In this document: positions 16,133-23,656 of the stretch, piece by piece | Layout of the letters: each line of letters opens with the position of its first letter | How positions within the stretch are numbered: the first letter of the stretch is position 1 | Source: Rhodocyclaceae bacterium | Lineage (GTDB): Bacteria > Pseudomonadota > Gammaproteobacteria > Burkholderiales > Rhodocyclaceae | Direction: 5' to 3' | Length of the DNA stretch: 35,396 nt | Assembly (NCBI GenBank): GCA_023383815.1 | Contig: JAHDYG010000030.1 | Coordinates: 1 to 35,396, forward strand | Made by a program: the position numbers and the translations under genes | Notes under the pieces: generated by a model | Database searches by the model: none | What the model was told of the DNA's origin: nothing | The model's input: the letters and a program-made list of their open reading frames with translations, nothing else

Positions 16133-17389
16133 TCAACGGACCTGGCCGGCGGCGTTGCCGCCGAGGTAGCGGGAATAGATCGCGTACAGCACCAGCGTCG
16201 CGGTGAGCAGCACTGCCGACAGCGCCGCCGCCATGCCCCAGTTCACCGCCTGGTTGGTGTAGAAGGCGATGAAGTAGCTGATCATCTGGTCGCCCGGTCC
16301 GCCAAGCAGCGCCGGCGTGATGTAGTAGCCCATGCAGACGATGAACACGAGCAGGCAGCCGGCGCCGATGCCCGGAAGCGTGAGCGGGAAGTAGATCTTC
16401 CAGAAGCTCCTGAACGGCGGGCAGCCGAGCGACACCGCGGCGCGCAGGTAGACCGGCGGGATGCCCTTCATCACCGAATACAGCGGCAGCACCATGAAGG
16501 GCAGCAGGATGTGCACCATCGCCACGTACACGCCGAAGCGGTTGAAGAGCAGGCGCTGCGGGGTGTCGGTGAGGCCGGTCCACATCAGGAACTGGTTCGC
16601 CAGGCCCTCGTTCTGCAGGATCACGATCCAGGCGGCGACGCGCACCAGCACCGAGGTCCAGAACGGCAGCAGGACGAGGATCATGAGCGTGTTGGCGTGG
16701 CGCACCGGCAGCGTCGCCATGCGGTAGGCGAGCGGAAATCCGAGCACGAGGCAGACGAGCGTGACGACGAGGCTCATCGTGAAGGTGCGCCCCAGCACGT
16801 CGAGGTAGATCGCCTCTTCCGGCGGCAGCGCGACCACCCTGCCCTCGGCGTCGGTGCTGCGGTCGAGCGCGGCAAGCAGATAGAAGGCGGTGTAGGGACG
16901 GCCGGCGCGCTCGAGCACGCGCCAGGTCTCGGCTTCGCCCCAGGCCGGATCGAGTGCGATCAGCGCGGCGCGCGCATCGGCCCCTTCGGCCAGTGGCAGG
17001 CCGCGTGCGGTCCGCATGACGACGCTGCGCGAGCCAGGCCGCTCGCGGTTCAGGCGCTTGCTGATCTCGGCGATCGCCGGAGTCCCCTTCACCTGTGCGA
17101 GTTCGCGCGCCAGTGCGGCGAAGGCCACCGCATCGGGCAGGCCCTCGCCCGACCAGTCGCCGAGCGTGGCGACCGTGTCGGGCAGGGTGTGATGGATCTC
17201 GGGGTTGTCTACCGCGCGCCCGAGCAGGCTTGCGATCGGCACGATGAAGCTTGCCAGCACGAACAGCGCCAGCGGGGCGATGAGCGCCAGCAACCACAGC
17301 GTGCGCCGCCGCTCGGCGCGCCGGAGCTGGCGCCGCAGCGGTGTGCCGGACAGTGCGGCGGCGTCGAGCGAGTCGAGTGCGGTGGTCAT
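16133..17389 (-). CDS. ABC transporter permease, PotB-type with long periplasmic loop
   Basis: The 418-residue permease is about 130 residues longer than classical PotB because of an insertion between the first helix (about 33-55) and the second. That insertion (about 60-190) is predicted to be periplasmic and contains LAQVKGTPAIAEISKRLN and RPYTAFYLLAALDR. The remaining helices and the EAA loop (RAAVSLGCPPFRSFWKI, then PLTLPGI) are standard. Long-loop permeases of this kind are familiar in proteobacterial polyamine/GABA-type transport operons. It pairs with the shorter permease downstream to form the heterodimeric channel. Confidence 0.9.
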   Translation of the reverse strand: MTTALDSLDAAALSGTPLRRQLRRAERRRTLWLLALIAPLALFVLASFIVPIASLLGRAVDNPEIHHTLPDTVATLGDWSGEGLPDAVAFAALARELAQVKGTPAIAEISKRLNRERPGSRSVVMRTARGLPLAEGADARAALIALDPAWGEAETWRVLERAGRPYTAFYLLAALDRSTDAEGRVVALPPEEAIYLDVLGRTFTMSLVVTLVCLVLGFPLAYRMATLPVRHANTLMILVLLPFWTSVLVRVAAWIVILQNEGLANQFLMWTGLTDTPQRLLFNRFGVYVAMVHILLPFMVLPLYSVMKGIPPVYLRAAVSLGCPPFRSFWKIYFPLTLPGIGAGCLLVFIVCMGYYITPALLGGPGDQMISYFIAFYTNQAVNWGMAAALSAVLLTATLVLYAIYSRYLGGNAAGQVR

Positions 17390-17413
17390 GGCGTTCGGCC
17401 TCCGGCGCGTGGA

Positions 17414-18451
17414 TCAGCGAGCAGCCCAGGCGTTGAAGCGCTGTTCGAGGTCTTCGCCGTACTCGACCCAGAACGCCGTGTCGGTCGCGAAGGCGCCGAC
17501 GAGGTTGGCCGGGGCGGTCGGCAGCGTGGCGGCGACGGCCGGATCCATCGTCGCGACGGCGGCCTTGTGGGTTGGGCCGTAGGGCACTTCGGCCGACATC
17601 AGCGCCTGCGGCGCCGGACGGCTCGCGTATTCGATGAACTGGTAGGCCTGGTCGAGATTCGGCGAGCCCTTCGGGATCGCCCAGTAGTCGAAGTCGTAGA
17701 TGCTGCCGTTCCAGACGATCTGCAGGTTGCGCCCTTCGCGCCGGGCGGCGGCGATGCGGCCGTTGTACACCGAACTCATCACGAGATCGCCCGAGGCGAG
17801 CAGTTGCGGCGGCTGGGCGCCCGCTTCCCACCACACGATGTGCGGCTTGAGCTGGTCGAGGCGGGCGAATGCGCGCGCGACGCCGGCCGGGCTCGCAAGC
17901 TCGCGGTAGACGTCCTGCGGCGCGACGCCGTCCGACAGGAGCGCGAACTCGAGCGTGTACTTGGCGCCCTTGCGCAGGCCGCGCTTGCCGGGAAATCTGG
18001 CGACGTCCCAGAAATCGGCCCACGAGCCCGGTGCCTCCTTGAGCGTGTCGGCGTTGTACGCCAGCGCTGTGGACCACACGAAGGTGCCGATCCCGCACTC
18101 GGTGACCGCCTCGGGCACGAAGTCGGCCGGCTTGCCGATCTTCGAGTAGTCGAGTTTCTCGAACAGCCCTTCCTCGCAGCCGCGCACGAGCTCGGGCGAT
18201 TCGACCTCGACCACGTCCCAGGTCACGTTGCCGGCCTGCACCATCGCGGTGATGCGCGCCATCTCGCCGTTGTACTCGCCAGCGATGACCTGGACGCCGC
18301 GCTCGGCAGCGAAGGGGTCGTAGTAGGCCTTCTTCTGGGCCGCCTGGGTGGCGCCGCCGAAGGAGATCACGGTGACGTCGGCGTGGGCCGGGGCACCGGC
18401 TGCGACGAGGCAGGCGGCGGCGAGGGGCAGGACGAGGCGGGTTCTTTTCAT
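17414..18451 (-). CDS. Periplasmic substrate-binding protein, PotD-like
   Basis: The 345-residue protein has a clear signal peptide: basic MKRTR, a hydrophobic core LVLPLAAACLVAAGA, and probable cleavage after AHA near residue 24. The mature part opens with VTVISFGGATQAAQKKAYYDPF, typical of extracellular binding protein family 1 in the spermidine/putrescine group (kept here as ISFGGATQAAQKKAYY). The WDVVEVESPELVRGCEEGLFE segment (cited as VVEVESPEL) and WAIPKGSPN are also familiar. It would deliver substrate to the two permeases downstream. The start at 18451 gives the signal peptide; the frame extends 33 codons upstream without one. Confidence 0.92.
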   Translation of the reverse strand: MKRTRLVLPLAAACLVAAGAPAHADVTVISFGGATQAAQKKAYYDPFAAERGVQVIAGEYNGEMARITAMVQAGNVTWDVVEVESPELVRGCEEGLFEKLDYSKIGKPADFVPEAVTECGIGTFVWSTALAYNADTLKEAPGSWADFWDVARFPGKRGLRKGAKYTLEFALLSDGVAPQDVYRELASPAGVARAFARLDQLKPHIVWWEAGAQPPQLLASGDLVMSSVYNGRIAAARREGRNLQIVWNGSIYDFDYWAIPKGSPNLDQAYQFIEYASRPAPQALMSAEVPYGPTHKAAVATMDPAVAATLPTAPANLVGAFATDTAFWVEYGEDLEQRFNAWAAR

Positions 18452-18521
18452 GATGTCTTCGGTCTCCAGCGAGTGATGGGCAGTGAGGGGGGCAACGAGG
18501 GGGTGGGTGGTCCGGGCCGGC

Positions 18522-19667
18522 TCAGCCCGGAGTGGCGGGTTCCAGCGCAAGCAGGTGCTCGGGGGCGAGTTCGAGCTCGACCGTCTCGCCCGGGCCCGGA
18601 CAGCGGTCGAGCTGCGAGATCGGGGCCTTCATCGTGACCGGTTCGCCGCCCGCGAGCTGCATGCGCAGGCGCAGGTGGTCACCGAGATAGATCTGCTCGA
18701 TCAGGCGCGCGCCGACGCGGTTGATTGCCGGGGCGCCCGGCCGTGCCAGGCGCACGCGCTCGGGCCGGATCGAGACGACGACCGGCTCGCCCGCGCGGAC
18801 GCCGGCCCCGGCACTCGCGACCAGCCCGGTGCCGTCGGCCAGCGTCACCGTGCAGCGACCATCGGTGGTGAGGGTCGCGAGGCGTCCGGCGAGTGCGTTG
18901 TTCTCACCGATGAAGCCCGCGACGAAGGCGTTGGCCGGGCTTTCGTAGAGGGCGGCCGGCGTGTCGATCTGCTGGATCACGCCGTGGTTGAAGACCGCGA
19001 TGCGGTCGGACATCGTCAGCGCCTCGCCCTGGTCGTGCGTGACGAAGACGAAGGTCACGCCGAGCGATTCGTGGATGTGCTTGATCTCGAGCTGCATGTG
19101 CTCGCGCAACTGCTTGTCGAGCGCACCGAGCGGCTCGTCCATCAGCACCAGTTGCGGATCGAACACCAGCGCGCGGGCCAGCGCGATGCGCTGCTGCTGG
19201 CCGCCCGAGAGCTGCTGCGGGTAGCGGCTCTCGAAACCCGCCAGTTGCACCATCGCCAGCGCACGCCTGGCGCGGGCGTCGATCTCGGGCGCCGGGAGCT
19301 TGCGCACGGCGAGCGGAAAGCGCAGGTTCTCCAGCACCGTCATGTGCGGGAACAGGGCGTAGTTCTGGAACACCATGCCGATGTTGCGGCGGTGCGGCGG
19401 CAGGCGGTTGATGACCTGGCCGGCCAGCCGGATCTCACCCGAGGTCGGGGTCTCGAAGCCGGCCAGCATCATCAGGCAGGTGGTCTTGCCCGAGCCGGAG
19501 GGGCCGAGCAGGGTCAGGAACTCGCCGCGCCGGATGTCGAGGTCGAGGTTGCGCACGATGAGGGTGTCGCCGTCGTAGGTCTTGCGTACGCCACGGAAGG
19601 CGACCAGCACTTCGGGGGTCGCGGCGGGGGCGTCGGCCTGACAGGCGACGAAGGCATCTCGGTGCAT
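18522..19667 (-). CDS. ABC transporter ATP-binding protein, PotA-type
   Basis: The 381-residue ATPase has Walker A GPSGSGKTT, Q-loop VFQNYALFPHMTV, signature LSGGQQQR, Walker B LVLMDEPLGALD and the switch histidine in FVTHDQGEALT. A C-terminal TOBE region follows from about residue 290 (IRPERVRLARPG). It powers uptake through the two permeases. The ATG at 19667 was chosen because the family N-terminus (VLVAFRGVRKTYDG) follows about 20 residues later; the longer open frame upstream crosses the divergent promoter. It is the first gene of the operon, divergent from the MocR regulator. Confidence 0.94.
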   Translation of the reverse strand: MHRDAFVACQADAPAATPEVLVAFRGVRKTYDGDTLIVRNLDLDIRRGEFLTLLGPSGSGKTTCLMMLAGFETPTSGEIRLAGQVINRLPPHRRNIGMVFQNYALFPHMTVLENLRFPLAVRKLPAPEIDARARRALAMVQLAGFESRYPQQLSGGQQQRIALARALVFDPQLVLMDEPLGALDKQLREHMQLEIKHIHESLGVTFVFVTHDQGEALTMSDRIAVFNHGVIQQIDTPAALYESPANAFVAGFIGENNALAGRLATLTTDGRCTVTLADGTGLVASAGAGVRAGEPVVVSIRPERVRLARPGAPAINRVGARLIEQIYLGDHLRLRMQLAGGEPVTMKAPISQLDRCPGPGETVELELAPEHLLALEPATPG

Positions 19668-19780
19668 CGTACGGTCTCCTCCGGTTCGGCCGGCTGCGGG
19701 CGGCTGCGGGCGGCTTCTTGCGAGCCGGTGCGGGGCAGCCGTGCGGGCTGTGCGGTGACAGCGTGGGCGCAGTGTAAGGC

Positions 19781-19832
19781 TAGAATGGTGCCCATCAGGG
19801 AGCCAATTCCCGGGCTGTACCGGGAGCCAATC
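19781..19832 (+). promoter_or_regulatory. Candidate MocR/GabR operator: GGGAGCCAAT direct repeats with -10 box
   Basis: GGGAGCCAAT occurs at 19798-19807 and again at 19822-19831, a 24-bp period, just upstream of the regulator's start codon. A TAGAAT -10-like hexamer lies at 19781-19786; no good -35 was found at normal spacing. MocR regulators such as Bacillus GabR bind direct repeats beside their own promoter, repress themselves and activate the divergent operon. Assignment to this regulator is inferred from position. Confidence 0.5.
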
Positions 19833-19857
19833 CAGTGCGAACCGAAGGAGCGAAATC

Positions 19858-21339
19858 ATGGATGTCGGCCTGATCGGCGATGCGGTGCTGCAGAACCTGG
19901 CGACCCAGCCGCGCCAGCTTTCCTTGCGGGCACGGCTGTATCTGGCGCTGCGCGAGGCGATCCTCGAAGGGGCGATCCGCCCCGGCACGCGCCTGCCGCC
20001 GTCGCGGCTGCTCGCGACCGAGCTTGCGATCGGGCGCAATACCGTGCTCAAGGCCTACGACCAGCTCGCGGTCGAGGGCTATCTCGAAGGCCGGGTCGGC
20101 GACGGCACCTACGTCAGCGAGGCCCTTCCGGTCGGTGCTGGCCGCGGTGCGGGTGCGCCGGCACGCGACGAGCGCGTCGGCGAGCTCCTGTCGCGGCGTG
20201 GCGCCGAGCTGGCGCGGCTCACCGGCAGCAGCCGCGTACAGCACGGCGCCTTCATGCCCGGCATCCCCGACGTCGAGCACTTCCCGTTCCGGATCTGGCG
20301 TCGGCTGCTGTCGAAGTACATCCATCCACGCCAGTCGCACCTCTTGCAGTACGCAGTCGGCGGATTCGGGCCGCTGCGCGTGGCGCTTGCCGAATACCTG
20401 CGCGCAAGCCGCATGCTGACCTGTGATCCACGCCAGATCCTGATCTTCAACGGCACGCATCAGGCGCTCGACCTGTGCGCGCGCATGCTGTGCGATGCGG
20501 GCGACCGCGTGTGGATGGAGGAGCCGGGCTACTGGGGGGTGCGCAACGTGCTGCGCGCGGCGGGGCTGGAGACGGTGCCGGTCCTGCTCGACGAAAAGGG
20601 CATCGCGCCGCGCGCCGAGGACTGGCACACGCCGCCCAAGCTGGTCTTCGTCTCGCCGTCGAGCCAGTATCCGACCGGCACCGTGCTGGCGCTCGAACGC
20701 CGGCTCGAACTGCTCGACCAGGCGCAGCGCCACAAGGCCTGGATCATCGAGGACGATTACGACAACGAGCTGCGCTACCACGACCGCCCGGTGGCCTCGA
20801 TGTTCGGGCTCGCCAGCGCGGGTCGCGTGATCTACCTCGGCACCTTTTCCAAGGTGATGTTCCCGGGGCTGCGCATCGCCTATCTGGTGGTACCGCCCCA
20901 GCTCGTCGACAGCTTCGTGGTCGGCAATACCGAGCTCTACCGCGAGGGCCGCCTGACCGACCAGGCGGCGCTGGCCGAGTTCATCGCCGAAGGCCACTTC
21001 TCGACCCACATCCGGCGCATGCGCGCGATCTACCGCGAGCGCCGCGACACGCTGCAGGAGGCGCTCGAAGGACGCCTGGGGGGGGCGATCAGCCGCTCCG
21101 GCGGCCATGCCGGCATCCATCTGCTGTACCACTTCAACGCCGCGGTGGACGATGTGCGCGTGGCCGAAACCGCGCTTGCGCGCGGCGTCGTGCTGCGTCC
21201 GCTATCGGTCTACTACGAGCGTGCCGGGCTGGCACGTCCGGGCATGAACCTGGGCTACGCGAGTGTGCCGGTGGCGCGCATCCGGCCGGCCGTCGACGTG
21301 CTCACGCGGGTGATCGAAAGCCGTCTTCAGTGCCCGTAG
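19858..21339 (+). CDS. MocR/GabR-type regulator (GntR helix-turn-helix fused to aminotransferase-like domain)
   Basis: The 493-residue protein has a GntR winged helix at about 22-88 (LREAILEGAIRPGTRLPPSR, with GRNTVLKAYDQL as the recognition region) joined by a linker to a fold-type I PLP domain. The PLP lysine is K332 in GTFSKVMFPGLR, and IIEDDYDNELRY is the usual cofactor motif. Such proteins sense an amine or amino acid through PLP; GabR senses GABA. It lies divergent from a GABA/polyamine transport and catabolism operon, which it probably controls. ATG follows AAGGAG. Its last 13 bp overlap the convergent HD-GYP-like gene. Confidence 0.93.
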   Translation: MDVGLIGDAVLQNLATQPRQLSLRARLYLALREAILEGAIRPGTRLPPSRLLATELAIGRNTVLKAYDQLAVEGYLEGRVGDGTYVSEALPVGAGRGAGAPARDERVGELLSRRGAELARLTGSSRVQHGAFMPGIPDVEHFPFRIWRRLLSKYIHPRQSHLLQYAVGGFGPLRVALAEYLRASRMLTCDPRQILIFNGTHQALDLCARMLCDAGDRVWMEEPGYWGVRNVLRAAGLETVPVLLDEKGIAPRAEDWHTPPKLVFVSPSSQYPTGTVLALERRLELLDQAQRHKAWIIEDDYDNELRYHDRPVASMFGLASAGRVIYLGTFSKVMFPGLRIAYLVVPPQLVDSFVVGNTELYREGRLTDQAALAEFIAEGHFSTHIRRMRAIYRERRDTLQEALEGRLGGAISRSGGHAGIHLLYHFNAAVDDVRVAETALARGVVLRPLSVYYERAGLARPGMNLGYASVPVARIRPAVDVLTRVIESRLQCP

Positions 21340-22469
21340 CCCCACACGCGCTTCCAGTCGCAGGCGGGCAGGCGTGGCAGTTCGTCGTGGGCGTAGCTCC
21401 TGATCTGGCATTCGCGCGGGCCGAGGCGGCGCTGGCGCGGGGCGTCGAGCGGGCGGCCATGGCCTCCGACGAAGGACCAGACCTCGCGCGGGCCGGCCTG
21501 CAGGTCGGCCGGGCGGCGGGCGACGAGGGCCAGCTCGCCGTTCGACAGACGGACCAGGCTGCCCGGCGGGAAGGCGCCGAGCCGGCCCATCAACTGGCGC
21601 ACCAGCGCCGGGTCGAGATGATCGAGGTCGGCGCCGAAGACATGCTGGATGAGCCGCTGTGGATCGCGCGTCTGGTGCAGGATCCAGTAGCGCGGCGCCC
21701 GTCCGCGCCGCCCACCCAGGCGCGCTGCGAGCAGATCGGCGATGCGCAGCATGCGCGCACCGAGCGCGATGGCCGAGCGCCCGAGGCCGGCCGGGTAGCC
21801 GCTGCCGTCCACGTTCTCGTGGTGCTGTGCGACCGCATCGAGCCATTCTCCGGGAAAGCCGCCGATACGTTCGAGCAGCCGCTTCGATTCGAGCGGGTGG
21901 GCGTGGATTGCGGCCGCGCTCGCCGCGTCGGGCAGGTTGACGAGCCCGTGCAGGCGGTCGTGCAGCGCCATGCTGGCGAGATTCATCGTCAGTGCGGCGC
22001 CGATCGTGTGGGTCATCGCGTCGGGAGGCAGGCCGTTCGCCGCGCCCAGTTCGGCCACGAACAGCGCGCTGCGGATCGCGTGGCAGGCACTCGGGGTGCC
22101 GAACGCGGTGAGCCGGGCGTAGCCGATGCAGGCGTCGGCATCCTGCTGCCACAGTGCGTGCAGGGAACGCGCGAGGCGCAGGAACTCGCTCGCGGCCGGG
22201 AGGCGGTCCGAGCTTGCGCGCGCGCCGAGCCCGTCGAGGGCGTCGGCGAGGGCGTGCAGTTCGGCGAGGGGGTTCTCCGGCGACAGGCGGCGGGCCTCTA
22301 CTGCGGTGCAGTAGAGGCGGGTTCGTTGCGGATCGAGCGTTGCGCGTGGCGAGACCGGAGTGCCGCTTCGAAGGAGCAGCGTCCCGCGCGCGTCGAAGAA
22401 ATCGCACGGTGCGGGCCGGCCGGTGAGGTGGGCGGGCAGGGTCACGGGGCGGAGGATCGAATCGAGCAT
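21327..22469 (-). CDS. HD-GYP-like protein with a degenerate HD metal site
   Basis: The 380-residue protein has a weakly conserved N-terminal region (1-115) and an HD-GYP-like domain (about 120-320). HHENVDGSGYP (216-226) and D245 in RMLRIADLLA are intact, and PPGSLVRLSNGELALV is the usual C-terminal segment. Where active HD-GYP phosphodiesterases have HDIGK, this protein has MNLAS (162-166), so both the HD pair and the lysine are lost. Catalysis on c-di-GMP is therefore doubtful; a binding or scaffold role is possible. It lies divergent from an HDOD gene and close to two GGDEF-EAL genes. Family membership is firm, activity is not. Confidence 0.85.
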   Translation of the reverse strand: MLDSILRPVTLPAHLTGRPAPCDFFDARGTLLLRSGTPVSPRATLDPQRTRLYCTAVEARRLSPENPLAELHALADALDGLGARASSDRLPAASEFLRLARSLHALWQQDADACIGYARLTAFGTPSACHAIRSALFVAELGAANGLPPDAMTHTIGAALTMNLASMALHDRLHGLVNLPDAASAAAIHAHPLESKRLLERIGGFPGEWLDAVAQHHENVDGSGYPAGLGRSAIALGARMLRIADLLAARLGGRRGRAPRYWILHQTRDPQRLIQHVFGADLDHLDPALVRQLMGRLGAFPPGSLVRLSNGELALVARRPADLQAGPREVWSFVGGHGRPLDAPRQRRLGPRECQIRSYAHDELPRLPACDWKRVWGYGH

Positions 22470-22603
22470 GGCGGGCTTCCTTGCGTGAGGCGCGGGCGCG
22501 CGGCAGGCGCGCTCGGTTCGCGAACTTCCTTGCCAGATCCATGCCAGGTGCCCGTGGGTCTCGTCTGCCGCCCTGCGCGGCGGACTCCCGAGGACGGGGC
22601 GGC

Positions 22604-22645
22604 GGTAGAAGGCATCCCTTGCCGGACCGGGCGGCAGTTTCTACC
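22604..22645. promoter_or_regulatory. Inverted repeat between the HD-GYP-like and HDOD genes
   Basis: GGTAGAA (22604-22610) and TTCTACC (22639-22645) form a 7-bp inverted repeat with a 28-nt spacer inside the 248-bp divergent interval (22470-22717). It could be a shared operator or an RNA hairpin. No clear sigma70 hexamers were found on either strand. Confidence 0.3.
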
Positions 22646-22717
22646 GGCGGGCGGCAGGCGCTGCGCGGCCGCGGCCACAATGCGCTAGGCTGTATCAAGG
22701 ACGACGTGGAGCGAAGG

Positions 22718-23608
22718 ATGGACGGTGCGCAGGCGGCCTTCGAGGTCGAGTGGAGTGATCAGGGCGTGCGCGAGGTGCTCGAGAGCATCACGATCCCGCC
22801 CTGCCCGGCCGTCGTTCACGTGCTGCTCGGACAGGCTCGCCGACCCGAGGTCGATGTACGCCTGCTGGCCGGCACGATCGGCGCCGATGTCGGGATCGCC
22901 GCGGCCGTGCTGCAGGCTGCCAATGCTCCGTTCTTCGGCATGCGCGGCCGGGCCACCACGATCGCCCAGGCGCTGGCGGTGATCGGCGTGCGCAACCTGA
23001 TCAAGATCGTCTATGGCGTGATGCTCGGCCAGGGGCTCGGGGGCGGACGCGCGGCAACGCTCGAACGCTTCTGGGACCGCTCGCACTATCTTCCGATCGC
23101 GGTCGCCGCGCTGGCGCGGCGCCTGTCCCGCGTCGATGGCGACGACGCCTACACCTACGGCCTGTTCCACGACATGGGAATCGCCGTGCTGATGCAGGAG
23201 TTCATCGATTACCGCGCGACGCTCGCCGCCGCGAATGCGGCTCCCGGACACTTCACCCGGATCGAGGACGAACGCCACCGCGTGAACCATGCGATGGTCG
23301 GAGCGATGTTCGCCCGCGAATGGTTGCTGCCGCCCGAACTGTGCTGGGCCGTGTTCTACCATCACCACCCGCAGATCTTCGAGCGTCCGACCGAGTACGC
23401 GACCGACGCGGTGCTCGATCTGATCGCGCTGGGGCGCGTGGCCGAACACCTGGTTGCGCGTTTTCTCGGACGCCCGGATGACCCGGAGTGGGCCCTGTCG
23501 GGGGTGGCCATGCTGGCACGCTTCGGACTTGACGCGGACGGTGCGGAGCCGCTTGGCGACGAGGTCCGGCCGATGCTGGACGAGGCGCGCGCCTACGCGG
23601 CGCCCTGA
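22718..23608 (+). CDS. HDOD domain signalling protein
   Basis: The 296-residue protein is mostly one HDOD domain (about 18-225), opening with the typical ITIPPCPAVVHVLL and continuing with VGIAAAVLQAANAPFFG and AQALAVIGVRNLIKIV. The segment GLFHDMGIAVL resembles the HD motif, and FYHHHPQIF follows near residue 210. HDOD proteins are non-catalytic or poorly characterised partners in c-di-GMP and stress signalling. ATG at 22718 follows GGAGCGAAGG and was preferred to earlier in-frame codons that lack family similarity. It is transcribed away from the HD-GYP-like gene and converges on a GGDEF-EAL gene. Confidence 0.88.
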   Translation: MDGAQAAFEVEWSDQGVREVLESITIPPCPAVVHVLLGQARRPEVDVRLLAGTIGADVGIAAAVLQAANAPFFGMRGRATTIAQALAVIGVRNLIKIVYGVMLGQGLGGGRAATLERFWDRSHYLPIAVAALARRLSRVDGDDAYTYGLFHDMGIAVLMQEFIDYRATLAAANAAPGHFTRIEDERHRVNHAMVGAMFAREWLLPPELCWAVFYHHHPQIFERPTEYATDAVLDLIALGRVAEHLVARFLGRPDDPEWALSGVAMLARFGLDADGAEPLGDEVRPMLDEARAYAAP

Positions 23609-23656
23609 AGGTCGCGGACGGTGTGGCGTCGCGCGGAGGATCGGCCCGGCGTGGCT

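Noticed and set aside
16050-18098. Minus-strand 682-codon frame overlapping the permease and binding-protein genes
   Set aside because: It is out of frame with both genes and has an arginine/alanine-rich translation with no motif.
13771-18637. Very long plus-strand open frames (13771-15930 and 15809-18637) opposite gabD and the transporter genes
   Set aside because: They are antisense to genes with clear motifs, have no recognisable domains, and are rich in Arg/Ala/Gly/Asp as expected from stop-free antisense frames in GC-rich DNA.
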